Notes: a model not told the origin generated them from the letters alone. Positions 26,726 to 38,830 are shown, counted from the first letter of the stretch. The stretch is 64,000 nucleotides of DNA from Marinobacter subterrani (GCF_001045555.1 NZ_LFBU01000002.1:124001-188000), one strand, 5' to 3'. Made by a program: numbers and translations.

Positions 26726-28450
26726 TCAACCGTTTTGTGAACTGTCCATCTTAAGCCCCACCTTGGTGACCTGATCGGCACTGGTGGCCCGGGCGACCAG
26801 TGTGACCGGGCCGAGGATCACCACGTCCCCGACAACAGGGTGCCCCTTGGTTCGCCTGGCAAAGCATTCGGCCAGGGACAGCTCCGGTGGCAGGTCATCG
26901 AACTCGATGCCGTAGACCTGCTCCACATCCCCCAGCAGGGCGTCGCCATTGAGTACGAAATCACCGAAGAACGCCCGCTCGGCAAGGTATTTCGGTGCAT
27001 GCCGGCCACTGAGTGCCTTACCCAGCTCCGGCAATACGCCGGGCGTGGCAAACATCGCCACCATATCGCCGCTGGCGACTTCCAGGTCGCCTTTCGGTTG
27101 CAGGCAGACCCGGTTGCGGAACACTCCGGCTACCGCCGTGTTCTCCGGGAACCGGAGCTGGCTCAGGCGACGGGGCGTCTCCCAGTTCTCGCCGCGCAGC
27201 GGGAACAGCATCAGCTCATGATCACCCGCTGCCGGGGCATCCAGCGGAAGCCGGCGATAAGGGACTTCCCCGGCCGGGACCTCCAGGCGCAGCCTGCGGG
27301 CCAGAGGCGCCATGGTCGTGCCCTGAACCAGCAGGGACACCAGCACAATGAAAAAGGCCGCGTGGAACACCAGATCCGCCTCCGGCAGGTGCGCGATGAT
27401 CGGGAACAGGGCCAGAACGATGGGTACTGCGCCGCGCAGGCCCACCCAACTGATAAAGCCCAGCTCCCGCCGGTTAAAGGCGAACGGCCAGAGGGTGAGC
27501 ATGACGGTGAGCGGGCGGATCACGAAAATCAGCGACAGTGCCAGTATCAGGCCCCCGCCGGCCAGCGGAACCAGGTCGGACGGATTGACCAGCAGGCCGA
27601 GCATCAGGAACAGACACAACTGAGCCAGCCAGGCCAGGCCGTCATGGACCTGCAGGATCATCGGCATCATGCGCACATGGCGGTTGCCGATCACCACACC
27701 GGTCAGGTAAATCGCCAGGAAACCGCTGCCTCCCAGGGCGTTGGTGGCGGAAAACACCGAAATGCCGGCGGCGGCCACCAGCAGCGGGTACAGCGACGGT
27801 GTCAGGCGGATGCGGTTGGCCAGTTCTACGATGGCAAAGCCGCCGAGGATGCCGGCTATGCCGCCAATCCCGAACTGTTTGGCCAGCATGGTCAGCGCTA
27901 GCCAGCCGGCCTGATCGCCGGAATTGCCGATGAAGGTCACCAGCATCAGGGTCAGGAAGATGGCCATCGGGTCGTTACTGCCCGATTCAATTTCCAGGGT
28001 GGCACTGACCCGTTCGTTCAGGTGTAGGCCACGGCCCTGGAGCAGGGAGAATACTGCCGCGGCGTCGGTGGAGGAAATGATGGCGCCAATCAGCAAGGCG
28101 GTCAGCCAGTTCAGATCAAACACCCACCAGGCGATAATGGCCGCGCCGCCGGCCGTCATGGCTACGCCGAGGGTTGCCAGTACCAGGGCGGGGCGCAGGC
28201 CGACACGGAAGGTCTCGGCCCGGGTGCGCATACCGCCATCGAGCAGGATGACCCCCAGCGCCAGGTTGGCAATGACGAACGCCAACTGGAAATTATCGAA
28301 TTCAATCCCGCCCGGGCCGTCTTCGCCCATCATCATGCCCACCACCAGAAAAATCAGCAGCACGGGCATGCCGACCCGGCTGGAGAGCGGGCTCAGGACA
28401 ATGCTGATGACCAGCATCAGGGCGCCAATCAGGGTCAGGATGGGATCCAT
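26726..28450 (-). CDS. nhaP2: K+/H+ antiporter NhaP2/CvrA
   Basis: The 574-residue protein has an N-terminal CPA1 antiporter of 12-13 membrane helices (LLDGGMRTRAETF, ISSTDAAAVFSLL, ESGSNDPMAIFLT motifs). It is followed by a cytosolic TrkA-C (RCK_C) domain (about 395-480) and a CorC/HlyC-type C-terminal domain. Length and order match E. coli CvrA (NhaP2). It exchanges K+ for protons across the inner membrane and helps in low osmolarity or alkaline conditions. Transcribed divergently from the tRNA gene. Confidence 0.94.
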   Translation of the reverse strand: MDPILTLIGALMLVISIVLSPLSSRVGMPVLLIFLVVGMMMGEDGPGGIEFDNFQLAFVIANLALGVILLDGGMRTRAETFRVGLRPALVLATLGVAMTAGGAAIIAWWVFDLNWLTALLIGAIISSTDAAAVFSLLQGRGLHLNERVSATLEIESGSNDPMAIFLTLMLVTFIGNSGDQAGWLALTMLAKQFGIGGIAGILGGFAIVELANRIRLTPSLYPLLVAAAGISVFSATNALGGSGFLAIYLTGVVIGNRHVRMMPMILQVHDGLAWLAQLCLFLMLGLLVNPSDLVPLAGGGLILALSLIFVIRPLTVMLTLWPFAFNRRELGFISWVGLRGAVPIVLALFPIIAHLPEADLVFHAAFFIVLVSLLVQGTTMAPLARRLRLEVPAGEVPYRRLPLDAPAAGDHELMLFPLRGENWETPRRLSQLRFPENTAVAGVFRNRVCLQPKGDLEVASGDMVAMFATPGVLPELGKALSGRHAPKYLAERAFFGDFVLNGDALLGDVEQVYGIEFDDLPPELSLAECFARRTKGHPVVGDVVILGPVTLVARATSADQVTKVGLKMDSSQNG

Positions 28451-28470
28451 TCAAGCTCCAGACAGAATGC

Positions 28471-28499
28471 TTGCCCTCGGGCGGGCGAAGCGCTTATAT
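28471..28499 (+). promoter_or_regulatory. Promoter of the tRNA-Gly gene
   Basis: TTGCCC (28471-28476), a 17-base spacer and TTATAT (28494-28499) lie just before the tRNA; a start near 28506 would leave a short 5' trailer for RNase P. Confidence 0.7.
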
Positions 28500-28520
28500 T
28501 GCTCTCGCGGTGATTGCGTC

Positions 28521-28594
28521 GCGGGTGTAGTTCAATGGTAGAACGGCAGCTTCCCAAGCTGCATACGAGGGTTCGATTCCCTTCACCCGCTCCA
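28521..28594 (+). tRNA. tRNA-Gly (anticodon CCC)
   Basis: The cloverleaf closes fully. The acceptor stem is GCGGGTG with CACCCGC, the D arm GTTC-GAAC, and the anticodon stem GCAGC with GCTGC around the loop TTCCCAA, giving anticodon CCC for GGG codons. The T arm is GAGGG-TTCGATT-CCCTT. The 3' CCA is encoded (28592-28594). There is no integrase gene or repeated 3' end nearby. Confidence 0.97.
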
Positions 28595-28761
28595 TCAGTA
28601 TCTTCTCATATTCACCTGTATCATCTGTAATATCTTTCCCATCATATAGTTGCATATTAACGAGCTGTTTTCCCCCAGGGGTTTGCGCAATCGGGAAGCC
28701 ATTGCTAGCTTTTAAGTCAGGTATTCAAAACCACGGCAGCAGACTGTCGAGGGGAGACTGG
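28595..28761 (+). promoter_or_regulatory. AT-rich leader of the nuo operon
   Basis: The 167 bases between the tRNA and nuoA are more AT-rich than their surroundings. No gene or strong terminator is seen. TTGCGC followed 17 bases later by TAGCTT (about 28684-28712) is a possible promoter. GGGGAG at 28751 serves nuoA. Confidence 0.35.
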
Positions 28762-29172
28762 ATGATTGAAGGCACGGCGCATGGCGTGGCCCAATACTGG
28801 GCGACCGGGTTTTTTATCGTTGCGGTACTGGGCCTTTGCGCCTTTATGGTGGGTGCGTCGAGCCTGCTGGGTGGCCGTAGCCATGGCATCAGCAAATCCC
28901 TTCCGTTTGAATCCGGCATTATCGGCGCCGGCAGCGCCCGCCAGCGCTTTTCAGTCAAGTTCTACCTGGTGGCCATGCTGTTCGTGATCTTCGACATTGA
29001 GGCGGTGTTCCTGTTTGCCTGGTCGCTGGTTATCCGCGATGTCGGCTGGACCGGGTTCTGGGGAGCTGCCGTGTTTATATTCATCCTGCTGGCCGGCCTG
29101 ATCTACGACAGCCGCACCGGCGCCCTTGACTGGGCTCCGCAAAGCAGGACAGCGGACAAACGCGGTTCTTAG
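28762..29172 (+). CDS. nuoA: NADH-quinone oxidoreductase subunit A
   Basis: First gene of the 13-gene complex I operon. The 136-residue membrane subunit has three helices and the conserved loop [23 protein letters not shown] after helix 1, plus the [11 protein letters not shown] stretch in helix 2 near the quinone site. The ATG at 28762 follows GGGGAG; the frame is open for 20 more codons upstream but those lack a ribosome site. Confidence 0.96.
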   Translation: MIEGTAHGVAQYWATGFFIVAVLGLCAFMVGASSLLGGRSHGISKSLPFESGIIGAGSARQRFSVKFYLVAMLFVIFDIEAVFLFAWSLVIRDVGWTGFWGAAVFIFILLAGLIYDSRTGALDWAPQSRTADKRGS

Positions 29173-29245
29173 CAAGCGCCCATCAATGACCCGGGCCTGT
29201 CAGGCCGGCGAGTAACGATGGCGCGAGTATCACTGGAGGAACTCA

Positions 29246-29923
29246 ATGGCCTATACCCTGACCCGGGCCGAGGGTCCGACGGGGGATGACGCCCGTTATC
29301 CCATTGATCACCGGAAAAAAACCGAGGACCCGGTGAAACAGCAACTGGAGCGTAACGTTTTTACCGGCAGGCTGAGCGAAGTGCTCAACTCGGCGGTCAA
29401 CTGGGGCCGGAAAAACTCCCTGTGGCCCTACAACTTCGGGCTGTCCTGTTGCTATGTGGAAATGACCACCGCGTTTACCTCGCCCCATGATATCGCCCGG
29501 TTTGGTTCGGAAGTGATCCGGGCCTCCCCCAGACAAGCCGATTTCATGGTGATTGCCGGCACCTGCTTTATCAAGATGGCGCCAGTCATTCAGCAGCTTT
29601 ATGACCAGATGCTGGAACCCAAGTGGGTTATTTCCATGGGCTCCTGCGCCAATTCCGGGGGCATGTACGACATTTACTCGGTGGTGCAGGGCGTGGACAA
29701 GTTTCTGCCGGTCGACGTTTACGTGCCCGGTTGCCCGCCACGGCCCGAGGCCTTCCTGCAGGGTCTGCAACTTTTGCAGGATTCCATACAGGAAGAGCGG
29801 CGGCCGCTATCCTGGGTAGTAGGGGATCAAGGCGTCTACCGGGCCGAGATGCCCTCGCAGCGGGAAAAGTGGCGGGATCAGCGTATCCAGGTCACGGAGC
29901 TGAGGACGCCAGACAAGCTGTAG
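29246..29923 (+). CDS. nuoB: NADH-quinone oxidoreductase subunit B
   Basis: The 225-residue peripheral-arm subunit holds cluster N2, the last iron-sulfur centre before quinone. The ligands are visible as the adjacent cysteines in SCCYVEM, the cysteine in GTCFIKMAP, and that in PGCPPRPEA. Normal length for the family. Separated from nuoA by 73 bases with GGAGG before the start. Confidence 0.96.
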   Translation: MAYTLTRAEGPTGDDARYPIDHRKKTEDPVKQQLERNVFTGRLSEVLNSAVNWGRKNSLWPYNFGLSCCYVEMTTAFTSPHDIARFGSEVIRASPRQADFMVIAGTCFIKMAPVIQQLYDQMLEPKWVISMGSCANSGGMYDIYSVVQGVDKFLPVDVYVPGCPPRPEAFLQGLQLLQDSIQEERRPLSWVVGDQGVYRAEMPSQREKWRDQRIQVTELRTPDKL

Positions 29924-29973
29924 AACGGTACGCCGTTGTTTACCCACCTGGTTTCAGGAGTCAAACCACGAGC

Positions 29974-31728
29974 ATGAGCACAGATACCACCGAAGCCGAA
30001 CTGGTCGAAGCCCTGCAGCGGGATTTCGGCCATGGCGTGCTGAGCTGCCAGCAGACTCGCACTGGTATGCCTGTGCTCTGGGTAACGCGAGAGTCCCTGA
30101 CCGATGTCCTGGGCTACCTCAAGGGCCTGAACGCACCCTTCGACATGCTCTACGATCTGTCGGCCACGGACGAGAGGCTGCGTGGTCATCGTCACGGATT
30201 ACCGCCCTCGGAATTCACGGTGTTCTACCAGTTGATGTCGGTTACGCGAAACCGCGACATCATGCTGAAAGTGCCACTGAGTGCGGACGACCTGAGCGTA
30301 CCCTCAGCCACTGGCGTGTTCCCGTCCGCCAACTGGTACGAGCGGGAAGTGTGGGACATGTTCGGCATCGGCTTTGCCGGCCACCCCCACCTGGAACGCC
30401 TGTTGATGCCGCCAACCTGGACCGGCCATCCCCTGCGCAAGGACTACCCCGCCCGGGCCACGGAATTTGATCCCTACACCCTGACCGTGGCAGGCCAGGA
30501 GAAGGAACAGCATGCCCTGCAGTTCGTGCCCGAGAACTGGGGCATGGCGCGGGAACGGGATGGCGCGGAGTTCATGTTCCTGAACCTGGGGCCCAACCAT
30601 CCCTCTGCCCACGGCGCCTTCCGCCTTGTGCTCCAGCTCGATGGTGAGGAAGTGGTCGACTGCGTGCCGGATATCGGCTACCACCACCGGGGCGCGGAAA
30701 AGATGGCGGAGCGCCAGTCCTGGCACAGCTTTATTCCCTACACCGACCGCATCGATTACACCGGCGGGGTAATGAACAACCTGCCCTACGTGCTGGCGGT
30801 GGAAAAGCTGGCGGGCATTGAAGTGCCAGACCGGGTGAAGACGATTCGGGTGATGATGGCCGAAATGTTCCGGATCACCAGCCATCTGCTGTTTCTGGGC
30901 ACCTACCTGCAGGACCTGGGGGCCATGACACCTGTGTTTTTTACCTTCAGCGACCGGCAGAGGGCCTACAAGGTGATTGAAGGCATCACCGGCTTTCGCA
31001 TGCATCCGGCCTGGTTCCGCATCGGCGGCGTGATGCAGGACCTGCCCCAGGGCTGGGAGAAGCTGGTGCAGGAGTTCCTGAACTGGATGCCGCCCCGGCT
31101 GCGTGAGTACGAGCGGGCGATGATGGAGAACGCTCTGGTGCGCGAGCGGACCCGCAACGTGGCGGCCTTTAACACGGCCGAGGCTCTGGCCTGGGGCGTT
31201 ACCGGTCCGAACCTGAGGGCCACCGGATGCAATTTCGACCTGCGCAAGCAGCGCCCCTACTCCGGTTACGACAACTTCGAATTCGAGGTGCCGCTGGGGG
31301 ATCGCGGGGATGTTTTCGATCGGGGCCAGCTCCGCATCGAGGAAATGCGCCAGAGCCTGCGGATTATCCAGCAATGTGTAAACCACATGCCGGCGGGCGA
31401 TTTCAAGGCCGACCACCCGCTCACCACGCCGCCGCCCCGGGAGCGGATGCTGGAACACATTGAAACACTGATTACCCATTTCCTGCAGGTGTCCTGGGGA
31501 CCGGTGCTCAAGCCCCAGGAATCCTTGCAGATGGTAGAGGCCACCAAGGGCATCAACAGTTATTACCTGACCAGTGATGGCAGCACCATGAGTTACCGTA
31601 CCCGGATCCGGACCCCCAGCTTCCCGCACCTGCAGCAGATTCCCAGTGTGATGCGGGGCGGCTTTGTGCCGGATCTGATCGCCCACCTGGGCAGCATTGA
31701 TTTTGTGATGGCAGACGTGGACCGCTGA
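29974..31728 (+). CDS. nuoCD: NADH-quinone oxidoreductase fused subunits C and D
   Basis: A 584-residue fusion, as in Escherichia and Pseudomonas. The NuoC part occupies roughly 1-170 ([21 protein letters not shown]). The NuoD part follows ([22 protein letters not shown], then [19 protein letters not shown]) and forms the quinone pocket with NuoB. The start is ATG 29974 behind CAGGAG; the frame is open upstream inside nuoB but that is not coding. The stop overlaps the nuoE start by one base. Confidence 0.96.
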   Translation: MSTDTTEAELVEALQRDFGHGVLSCQQTRTGMPVLWVTRESLTDVLGYLKGLNAPFDMLYDLSATDERLRGHRHGLPPSEFTVFYQLMSVTRNRDIMLKVPLSADDLSVPSATGVFPSANWYEREVWDMFGIGFAGHPHLERLLMPPTWTGHPLRKDYPARATEFDPYTLTVAGQEKEQHALQFVPENWGMARERDGAEFMFLNLGPNHPSAHGAFRLVLQLDGEEVVDCVPDIGYHHRGAEKMAERQSWHSFIPYTDRIDYTGGVMNNLPYVLAVEKLAGIEVPDRVKTIRVMMAEMFRITSHLLFLGTYLQDLGAMTPVFFTFSDRQRAYKVIEGITGFRMHPAWFRIGGVMQDLPQGWEKLVQEFLNWMPPRLREYERAMMENALVRERTRNVAAFNTAEALAWGVTGPNLRATGCNFDLRKQRPYSGYDNFEFEVPLGDRGDVFDRGQLRIEEMRQSLRIIQQCVNHMPAGDFKADHPLTTPPPRERMLEHIETLITHFLQVSWGPVLKPQESLQMVEATKGINSYYLTSDGSTMSYRTRIRTPSFPHLQQIPSVMRGGFVPDLIAHLGSIDFVMADVDR

Positions 31729-32261
31729 TGATGGAACACACACAGGCTTCAAACCAGCAGACCTCGAGCGGGCAGATTCTCGCCACCGATGGCTTTCAGC
31801 TGCATCCGGAGGATGAGACCGCGATCCGCGAGGAGCTCAGCCACTATGAGCAGCCCCAGGCGGCCTGCATAGAAGCGCTGAAAATTGTCCAGCGCCGCCA
31901 TGGCTGGGTGCCGGATGCGGCCATCCCGGCGATTGCCCGGGTGCTGGGGGTGGGCCCGGCCAGCGTTGAGGGGGTGGCCACCTTCTACAGCCTGATTTTC
32001 CGCCAGCCGGTGGGTCGCCATGTGATTCTGGTCTGTGATTCCAGTTCCTGTTTCCTGACCGGCTTCGACCAGCTCCGCCAGGCCCTGAGCGAACACCTGG
32101 GCATCGGCCTGGGGCAAACCACCGCCGACGGCCGCTTCACCCTGCTGCCGGTATGTTGCCTGGGCGCCTGTGACGGTGGCCCGGCCATGATGATCGACGA
32201 CGATGTCTATGGGCCGGTAGGCGCCGATGAGCTTGCCGGGCTCCTGGAGGGCTATTCATGA
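31728..32261 (+). CDS. nuoE: NADH-quinone oxidoreductase subunit E
   Basis: The 177-residue thioredoxin-like subunit carries 2Fe-2S cluster N1a, with cysteines in CDSSSC (CX4C) and [11 protein letters not shown] helical N-terminal domain ([26 protein letters not shown]) binds NuoF. Part of the NADH-oxidising module with NuoF and NuoG. Its stop overlaps nuoF as ATGA. Confidence 0.96.
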   Translation: MMEHTQASNQQTSSGQILATDGFQLHPEDETAIREELSHYEQPQAACIEALKIVQRRHGWVPDAAIPAIARVLGVGPASVEGVATFYSLIFRQPVGRHVILVCDSSSCFLTGFDQLRQALSEHLGIGLGQTTADGRFTLLPVCCLGACDGGPAMMIDDDVYGPVGADELAGLLEGYS

Positions 32262-33628
32262 ACAGCCAGCGCCAGTCTGCGGTGTACCGGAGCCGGATAC
32301 TCCAGCCCGCTGCCGAGCGCAGGCCGGAGACCCATCCGCTGACCTGGCGGCTGCGGGACGATGGCCAGGTGGTGAATCTGCAAGATTACCAATCCAGGGA
32401 GGGCTATCTTGCGGTCCAGCAGGTCCTGAACGAACACGATCCCCGGGCGGTTATCGCCACCATGAAACAGGCCAGAGTGCGCGGCCGTGGCGGCGCCGGC
32501 TTCTCCGCCGGCCTGAAATGGAGCCTCACCCTGCAGGGCGGCGACATGCCCCGGGGCTATATCGTCTGTAACGCCGACGAGATGGAACCGGGCACTTTCA
32601 AGGACCGCCTGCTGATGGAGCAGCAGCCGCACCTGCTGATCGAGGGCATGATCCTGGCCGCCTTCGCCAACAACGCCCGCTACGGCTACATCTTCCTGCG
32701 CGGCGAGTACGTGGAATCCGCCAGGGTTCTGGCGGAGGCCCTTGTGGAAGCCCGGGAGGCCGGCTGGCTCGGGCGGGATATCGCCGGTAGCGGCTTCGAT
32801 TTTGATATGGCCGTGCATACCGGCGCCGGGCGCTACATCTGTGGCGAGGAAACCGCCCTGCTCAATTCCCTGGAGGGCAAGCGCGCCAACCCGCGGGCCA
32901 AACCCCCGTTCCCCGGCCAATCCGGCGCCTGGGGCAAGCCCACGGTGGTGAACAATGTGGAAACCCTGTGCAACGTGCCGGCGGTGATGCTGCGGGGTGC
33001 CGACTGGTACCAGGGGTTGTCCGGTGGGCGCACCGAGGATGGCGGCACCAAACTCTACGGCGCCTCGGGCCTGGTGAACCGGCCCGGCCTCTGGGAACTG
33101 CCCATCGGCATCACCGGCCAGGAAATCCTGGACCGTGCCGGTGGCCTGCGGGACGGCCGGGCGCTCAAGGCCTGGCTGCCCGGCGGTGCCAGCACCGGCT
33201 TTCTGTTGCCGAAGCACCTGGACCTGCCACTGGATTTCGACACCGTGGGCAAGGAAGGCAGTCGCCTGGGCACGGGGCTGATTACCGTAGTCACAGAAGA
33301 CCAGAGCATGGTCTCGCTGATGCGTAATCTGGAGGAATTTTTCGCCCGGGAGTCCTGCGGCTGGTGTACCCCCTGCCGGGATGGCCTGCCGTGGACCGTG
33401 AAGCTGTTACTGGCGCTGGAGCGGGGCGAAGGCCAGGCCGGCGATGTCGAGCTGCTGGACAAGCTGGCGGCGGACTGCGGGCCGGGGCTGACCTTCTGCG
33501 CCCACGCCCCGGGCGCAGCCATGCCATTGCAGACCGCCCTCCGGCACTTCCGGCACGAATTCGAGCAGGGCGTTCATTACCCGAAGGGCAAGGCCCATGC
33601 GGATCCGATTCCGGTGGGGGAAGTATGA
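32258..33628 (+). CDS. nuoF: NADH-quinone oxidoreductase subunit F
   Basis: This 456-residue subunit binds NADH, FMN and 4Fe-4S cluster N3. It has the NADH loop [14 protein letters not shown] (about residue 70), the FMN segment [31 protein letters not shown], and the cluster cysteines [11 protein letters not shown] plus a fourth in LTFCAHAPG. It is homologous to FdsB encoded at 54.3 kb. Confidence 0.97.
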   Translation: MNSQRQSAVYRSRILQPAAERRPETHPLTWRLRDDGQVVNLQDYQSREGYLAVQQVLNEHDPRAVIATMKQARVRGRGGAGFSAGLKWSLTLQGGDMPRGYIVCNADEMEPGTFKDRLLMEQQPHLLIEGMILAAFANNARYGYIFLRGEYVESARVLAEALVEAREAGWLGRDIAGSGFDFDMAVHTGAGRYICGEETALLNSLEGKRANPRAKPPFPGQSGAWGKPTVVNNVETLCNVPAVMLRGADWYQGLSGGRTEDGGTKLYGASGLVNRPGLWELPIGITGQEILDRAGGLRDGRALKAWLPGGASTGFLLPKHLDLPLDFDTVGKEGSRLGTGLITVVTEDQSMVSLMRNLEEFFARESCGWCTPCRDGLPWTVKLLLALERGEGQAGDVELLDKLAADCGPGLTFCAHAPGAAMPLQTALRHFRHEFEQGVHYPKGKAHADPIPVGEV

Positions 33629-33666
33629 CCCGATCACTGACCGCGAACAGGGAGTAAACCGGCACC

Positions 33667-36423
33667 ATGGCAACCATTCATGTGGACGGCCAGAGCTACG
33701 AGGTCAACGGGGCAGACAACCTGCTCCAGGCCTGCCTGTCCCTGGGCCTGGACATACCCTACTTCTGCTGGCATCCCGCGATGGGCAGTGTCGGGGCCTG
33801 CCGCCAGTGTGCTGTGCGCCAGTACAAGGGCAGCGACGACCATAAGGGCACTCTGGTGATGTCGTGCATGACCCCAGCGGCAGACGGCACCCGGATTGAT
33901 ATCGAGGACGAGGAGGCCCGGGCCTTCCGGGCCAGTGTCGTCGAGTGGCTGATGATCAACCACCCCCACGACTGCCCGGTGTGTGAGGAAGGCGGTCACT
34001 GTCACCTGCAGGATATGACCGTGATGACCGGCCACGACCGCCGCCGTTACCGGTTCCGCAAGCGTACCCGCCGCAACCAGTACCTGGGCCCGTTCATCGC
34101 CCACGAGATGAACCGCTGCATCACCTGCTACCGCTGCGTACGCTTCTACAACGACTACGCCGGCGGCAAGGATCTCGGAGCGTTCGGGGCCAAGGACAAC
34201 ATCTATTTCGGGCGCCACGAGGAAGGCACTCTCGAAAGCCGGTTCGCAGGCAACCTGACCGAAGTCTGCCCCACCGGAGTGTTCACCGACCAGAGCCATT
34301 CGGACCATTACACCCGCAAGTGGGACCTGCAATTTGCACCCAGTATCTGCCACCAGTGTGCCGTGGGCTGCAATATCAGTCCGGGTGAGCGTTATGGCGA
34401 TATCCGCCGGATTGAAAACCGCTACCACGGAGAAGTGAACGGCTACTTCCTGTGTGATCTGGGGCGGTTTGGCTATGGCTATGTCAACCGCACCGACCGG
34501 CCCCGTGTGCCGGAGTGGCGGCCGAGCCCCGGTGAGCAGCCGGCAGAGCTCGAGGTGGATGCGGCGCTGGCGCGTATTGGCGATGCCCTCAAACATGCCC
34601 GCCGGGTGGTTGGTATCGGCTCACCCCGGGCCAGCCTGGAGAGCAATTACCAGCTCCGGCAACTGGTGGGACTGGCGAACTTCTCCACCGGCATCGAAGC
34701 ACGGGAGCAGGACTGCCTGGAGCGCATGAATGACATCACCCGCAGCTGCGGTTTGCCCGTACCCACGCTGCGGGAAGTGGAGCAGCACGATGCGGTGCTG
34801 GTGCTTGGCGAGGATCCCATGGAAAGCGCGGCCCGTCTGGGGCTGGCCATTCGCCAGGCGATAACGGCCCCACCCTCGGAACGGGCAGCGAAGCTGGGGA
34901 TTCCGGGCTGGAACGCCGAAGCCATGAAAACCCTGGCCCAGGACCACCGCCAGCCCCTGTTCATTGCCTACCCGGCGGCCACCGAGCTGGATGAAATTGC
35001 CCGGCCCAGGCTGTCCCTGGCGCCCGACGACATTGCCCGGTTGGGCTTTGCCATCGCCCATGCCATTGATGCATCGGCACCGGCGGTTACGGATCTGGAT
35101 GATGGGCTTCACAAGCAGGCCGGCGATATTGCCCGGGCCCTGATGGAGGCGGATCGTCCGCTGGTGGTCAGTGGCGGTTCGCTGGCTTGCCCGGCGGTGC
35201 TGGATGCCGCCGGCAACATCGCCCGTGCGCTGGCCCGGCGGGTATCCGGGGGCGGCCTGATGCTCATACGTCGGGAAGTGAACAGCACCGGTCTGTCCCT
35301 GATGGGTGGCCAGCCCCTGGACTGGGCACTGGCGCAGTTGTCCGGCGGCGAGGCCGATGCGGTGGTGATTCTGGAGAATGATCTGTACCAGCGCCTGCCG
35401 GATAACCAGGTCGATGCGGCGCTTGACCGTGCCGAGGTTCGGGTTGTGCTGGATCACCAGCGTACCCGTACCCTGGCCCAGGCCAACTTTTCACTGCCGG
35501 CGGCCAGCTTTGCCGAAGCCGATGGCACCCTGGTCAGCCTCGAAGGCCGTGCCCAGCGTTTTTTCCAGGTATTCGACCCGGCCTACATGCGGCCCGAGGC
35601 CCGGATTCACGAGAGCTGGCGCTGGCTGCACGCGCTGTCGGCCCGGAAAAACACGTCGGGCTCCGGGGATATTACCCTGGACCAGGTCACCGGGGCCTGT
35701 GCCGGTGCCTGTCCGGAACTGGCCGCCATTGTGGGTGCCGCGCCGGATGCCGGCTACCGGGTTGAGGGGCTCCGGCTGGCCCGGGAGCCACACCGGTACA
35801 GTGGCCGCACTTCCATGCGGGCGAACCAGAATGTCAGTGAACCCCGGGCGCCCCAGGATCCGGATACCGCCTTCGCGTTCTCCATGGAGGGCTACAGCGG
35901 CTACCAGGAACCCCGGCAACAGGTGCCCTTTGCCTGGGCGCCGGGCTGGAATTCGCCCCAGGCCTGGAACAAGTTCACCGATGAGGTGGGGGGGCACCTG
36001 CGCGGCGGTGATCCCGGCGTCCGGCTGCTTGCTCCCCGGCCCGGTCAGTATCACTACGCCACGGCCATTCCCCACGCGTTCCGGCCCGGAGGCGATGATT
36101 GCCAGGCCGTCGTCTTGCCGCGACTGTTTGGTGGGGATGAAACCTCTGCCCGGGCGGAGCAGATTCGCCAGCGTATGGAGCGCCCGGTGTTGCTGCTGTC
36201 GCAAGCCGACGCCACACCTTTGGGCGCAGAACTCGGCGGGCTGGTGACTGTCACCGGCGAGCACGCCTGTGTCAGCCTTCCGGCCTGCGTGCAGACTGAC
36301 TGGCCCGCCGGCCTGGTGGGCCTACCAGCGGGCAGCGTGCCGGCCGGGATTGCCGGCGGCCGGGTCACGCTTACTGCCGGCCCGGGGTCGACGCCGACCC
36401 CTGGTGAGGAGGTGCAACCATGA
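33667..36423 (+). CDS. nuoG: NADH-quinone oxidoreductase subunit G
   Basis: The 918-residue iron-sulfur subunit begins with a 2Fe-2S domain ([15 protein letters not shown]), a His-Cys 4Fe-4S site ([14 protein letters not shown]), and the N4 site ([10 protein letters not shown] with CPTGVF). It then carries cysteines for the extra cluster N7 ([13 protein letters not shown] and [10 protein letters not shown]), as in E. coli. The remainder is a molybdopterin-oxidoreductase-like fold without cofactor motifs. It starts 38 bases after nuoF and overlaps nuoH by four. Confidence 0.96.
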   Translation: MATIHVDGQSYEVNGADNLLQACLSLGLDIPYFCWHPAMGSVGACRQCAVRQYKGSDDHKGTLVMSCMTPAADGTRIDIEDEEARAFRASVVEWLMINHPHDCPVCEEGGHCHLQDMTVMTGHDRRRYRFRKRTRRNQYLGPFIAHEMNRCITCYRCVRFYNDYAGGKDLGAFGAKDNIYFGRHEEGTLESRFAGNLTEVCPTGVFTDQSHSDHYTRKWDLQFAPSICHQCAVGCNISPGERYGDIRRIENRYHGEVNGYFLCDLGRFGYGYVNRTDRPRVPEWRPSPGEQPAELEVDAALARIGDALKHARRVVGIGSPRASLESNYQLRQLVGLANFSTGIEAREQDCLERMNDITRSCGLPVPTLREVEQHDAVLVLGEDPMESAARLGLAIRQAITAPPSERAAKLGIPGWNAEAMKTLAQDHRQPLFIAYPAATELDEIARPRLSLAPDDIARLGFAIAHAIDASAPAVTDLDDGLHKQAGDIARALMEADRPLVVSGGSLACPAVLDAAGNIARALARRVSGGGLMLIRREVNSTGLSLMGGQPLDWALAQLSGGEADAVVILENDLYQRLPDNQVDAALDRAEVRVVLDHQRTRTLAQANFSLPAASFAEADGTLVSLEGRAQRFFQVFDPAYMRPEARIHESWRWLHALSARKNTSGSGDITLDQVTGACAGACPELAAIVGAAPDAGYRVEGLRLAREPHRYSGRTSMRANQNVSEPRAPQDPDTAFAFSMEGYSGYQEPRQQVPFAWAPGWNSPQAWNKFTDEVGGHLRGGDPGVRLLAPRPGQYHYATAIPHAFRPGGDDCQAVVLPRLFGGDETSARAEQIRQRMERPVLLLSQADATPLGAELGGLVTVTGEHACVSLPACVQTDWPAGLVGLPAGSVPAGIAGGRVTLTAGPGSTPTPGEEVQP

Positions 36424-37397
36424 GCTGGCTGAGCCCCGATCTGCAGGCCATTCTCTGGGGTATGTTCCAGGCCCTGGTGATTCTGCTGGGCGCGGTTTTG
36501 CTGGGCGCGGCCATGACCATTGTCGAGCGGCGCCTGCTCGGGTTGTGGCAGGACCGTTATGGGCCGAACCGGGTGGGGCCCTTTGGCACTCTCCAGCTGG
36601 TGGCGGACATGATCAAGATCTTCTTCAAGGAGGACTGGATTCCACCCTTCGCCGACCGGCCGCTGTTTGTGCTGGCGCCGATGGTCGCGTTTGCCTCTCT
36701 GCTGCTGTCGTTCATCATCATCCCCATCACCCCCGGCTGGGGCATTGCCGACCTGCACATCGGCCTGCTGTTTTTCCTGGCGATGGCCGGAATCAATGTC
36801 TACGCCGTATTGCTGGGCGGCTGGGCCAGTGGCAACAAGTACGCCCTGATCGGGGCCATGAGGGCTTCGGCCCAGACGCTCTCCTACGAAGTATTCATGG
36901 GTCTGTCACTGATGGGCGTGGTGGCCCTGGCTGGCTCGTTCAACATGCGCGACATAGTCGTGGCCCAGGAAGGCCTCTGGTTTGTGGTGCCCCAGTTCTT
37001 CGGTTTCTGCACCTTCCTGATTGCCGGTATCGCGGTGACCCACCGCCATCCGTTTGATCAGCCGGAGGCCGAACAGGAGCTGGCGGACGGCTACCACATT
37101 GAATACTCCGGCATGAAGTTCGGCCTGTTCTTTATCGGCGAGTACGTCGGCATGGTGCTGGTGTCGGCCCTGATCGTCACCCTGTTCTTCGGTGGCTGGC
37201 AAGGCCCCTGGCTGCCGCCGATTCTCTGGTTCGCAATCAAGACCGGTTTCTTCCTGATGCTGTTTATCCTGCTGCGGGCATCGCTGCCGCGGCCCCGCTA
37301 TGACCGGGTGATGAGCTTCGGCTGGAAGGTGTGTCTGCCGCTGACCCTGATCAATCTTCTGGCCACCGGCGCAGTGATGCTGCTGGTTGGCCCGTAA
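36420..37397 (+). CDS. nuoH: NADH-quinone oxidoreductase subunit H
   Basis: The 325-residue membrane subunit of eight helices lines the quinone tunnel. Signature stretches are [33 protein letters not shown], and the acidic loop [22 protein letters not shown]. Full length and intact. Confidence 0.97.
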   Translation: MSWLSPDLQAILWGMFQALVILLGAVLLGAAMTIVERRLLGLWQDRYGPNRVGPFGTLQLVADMIKIFFKEDWIPPFADRPLFVLAPMVAFASLLLSFIIIPITPGWGIADLHIGLLFFLAMAGINVYAVLLGGWASGNKYALIGAMRASAQTLSYEVFMGLSLMGVVALAGSFNMRDIVVAQEGLWFVVPQFFGFCTFLIAGIAVTHRHPFDQPEAEQELADGYHIEYSGMKFGLFFIGEYVGMVLVSALIVTLFFGGWQGPWLPPILWFAIKTGFFLMLFILLRASLPRPRYDRVMSFGWKVCLPLTLINLLATGAVMLLVGP

Positions 37398-37415
37398 GCC
37401 TGGGAGGACCCTGTT

Positions 37416-37985
37416 ATGGAGAAGGAAAAGGTCCCGTTTATCCGGTCGGTGCTCTGGTTGGTGCCGGCCACCTGGACCCAGTTGCGGACTCTGGGCATGG
37501 TGTTCATGCACGGTTTCCGCAAGCGTGAGACGGTGAACTACCCGGAGGAGGCTGTCTACCTGCCGCCCCGCTACCGGGGCCGGATCGTGCTGACCCGGGA
37601 CCCGGATGGCGAGGAGCGCTGTGTGGCCTGCAACCTGTGCGCGGTGGCCTGCCCGGTGGACTGCATCTCACTGCAGAAAGGCGAGCAGGAGGATGGCCGC
37701 TGGTACCCGGAATTCTTCCGTATCAACTTCTCCCGCTGCATTTTCTGCGGCATGTGCGAGGAGGCCTGCCCGACCTCGGCAATCCAGCTGACCCCGGATT
37801 TCGAGATGGCGGAATACGATCGGCAGCAACTGGTGTACGAGAAGGAAGACCTGCTGATCAACGGCCCGGGCAAGGACCACGATTACCACTTCTACAAGGT
37901 GGCGGGCATGGCCATCGGGGGCAAGGACAAGGGCCAGGCACTGAATGAAGAGGAACCGGTGGACGTACGTTCCCTGTTGCCATAA
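37416..37985 (+). CDS. nuoI: NADH-quinone oxidoreductase subunit I
   Basis: The 189-residue ferredoxin-like subunit binds clusters N6a and N6b through [16 protein letters not shown] and [16 protein letters not shown]. It passes electrons from NuoG to NuoB. An amphipathic N-terminal helix ([17 protein letters not shown]) attaches it to the membrane arm. The C-terminus is normal. Confidence 0.97.
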   Translation: MEKEKVPFIRSVLWLVPATWTQLRTLGMVFMHGFRKRETVNYPEEAVYLPPRYRGRIVLTRDPDGEERCVACNLCAVACPVDCISLQKGEQEDGRWYPEFFRINFSRCIFCGMCEEACPTSAIQLTPDFEMAEYDRQQLVYEKEDLLINGPGKDHDYHFYKVAGMAIGGKDKGQALNEEEPVDVRSLLP

Positions 37986-38003
37986 ATCGGGAGGTGAAGA
38001 CCC

Positions 38004-38522
38004 ATGGAGCTGGCATTTTATCTGAGTGGCCTGGTGGCGGTTCTGGCCACAGTGGGCGTGATTACCGGCCGCAACCCGGTGCATGCCGTGGTGTATCTGA
38101 TCGTCTCGCTGATCGCCGTGGCGCTGGTGTTCTTCGCCCTGGGAGCGCCCTTTGCCGGCGCCCTGGAAATCATCGTCTATGCCGGTGCCATCATGGTCCT
38201 GTTCGTGTTTGTTGTGATGATGCTCAACCTCGGGGCGGACGCCGAGGCCGACGTCGACGGCTGGCGCCATCCGCGGCACTGGATCGGGCCTTCGCTGCTG
38301 GCCCTGACGCTGTTCGGCGTTCTGGTGTATCTGCTTGCCGGCGGCGACATGGCGCGGGCCATTGACGGCGAACTGCTGACCGCACGGGCGGTGGGGCTGA
38401 CGCTGTTCGGGCCCTGGCTGATGGTCGTTGAACTGGCGGGTCTGCTGTTGCTGGGGGCGCTGGTGGCGGCCTCCCATGTCGGGCGCAGATCGAATCCACT
38501 GCGACACAGGAGAGGTTCCTGA
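38004..38522 (+). CDS. nuoJ: NADH-quinone oxidoreductase subunit J
   Basis: A 172-residue membrane subunit with five helices. It has the conserved [20 protein letters not shown] and the helix 3 segment [22 protein letters not shown], which forms a pi-bulge gate in known structures. Its last base overlaps the first of nuoK. Confidence 0.95.
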   Translation: MELAFYLSGLVAVLATVGVITGRNPVHAVVYLIVSLIAVALVFFALGAPFAGALEIIVYAGAIMVLFVFVVMMLNLGADAEADVDGWRHPRHWIGPSLLALTLFGVLVYLLAGGDMARAIDGELLTARAVGLTLFGPWLMVVELAGLLLLGALVAASHVGRRSNPLRHRRGS

Positions 38523-38830
38523 TGGCGGGTATTCCGGTGGAACACGGCCTGTTTCTGGCCGCCATTCTGTTTGTCCTCGGACTGGCGGGCCTGATGCTGC
38601 GCCGCAACATGCTGTTTGTACTGATGAGCCTGGAGGTCATGCTGAATGCCGCGGCCCTGGCCTTCGTGGTGGGGGCCACGGCCTGGAGCCAGCCTGACGG
38701 CCAGGCCATGTTCCTGCTGGTAATCACCCTGGCCGCCGCGGAAGCGTCCGTGGGTCTGGCGCTGATGATCCAGCTCTATCAGCGGGTACGGTCTCTCAAT
38801 CTCGATCTGGTAAGCAGGATGCGCGGATGA
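38522..38830 (+). CDS. nuoK: NADH-quinone oxidoreductase subunit K
   Basis: The 102-residue subunit has three helices with the two buried glutamates used in proton transfer: [14 protein letters not shown] (helix 2) and [13 protein letters not shown] (helix 3). Overlaps nuoL by four bases. Confidence 0.96.
   Translation: MAGIPVEHGLFLAAILFVLGLAGLMLRRNMLFVLMSLEVMLNAAALAFVVGATAWSQPDGQAMFLLVITLAAAEASVGLALMIQLYQRVRSLNLDLVSRMRG

Noticed and set aside
28521..28761. tRNA-Gly as a phage or island integration site
   Set aside because: No integrase gene, no repeated tRNA 3' end and no island genes are present; the nuo operon follows directly.
29623..29973. Upstream extension of nuoCD by 117 codons
   Set aside because: The extension runs inside nuoB in another frame and has arginine/glycine-rich shadow composition; ATG 29974 fits the family start.
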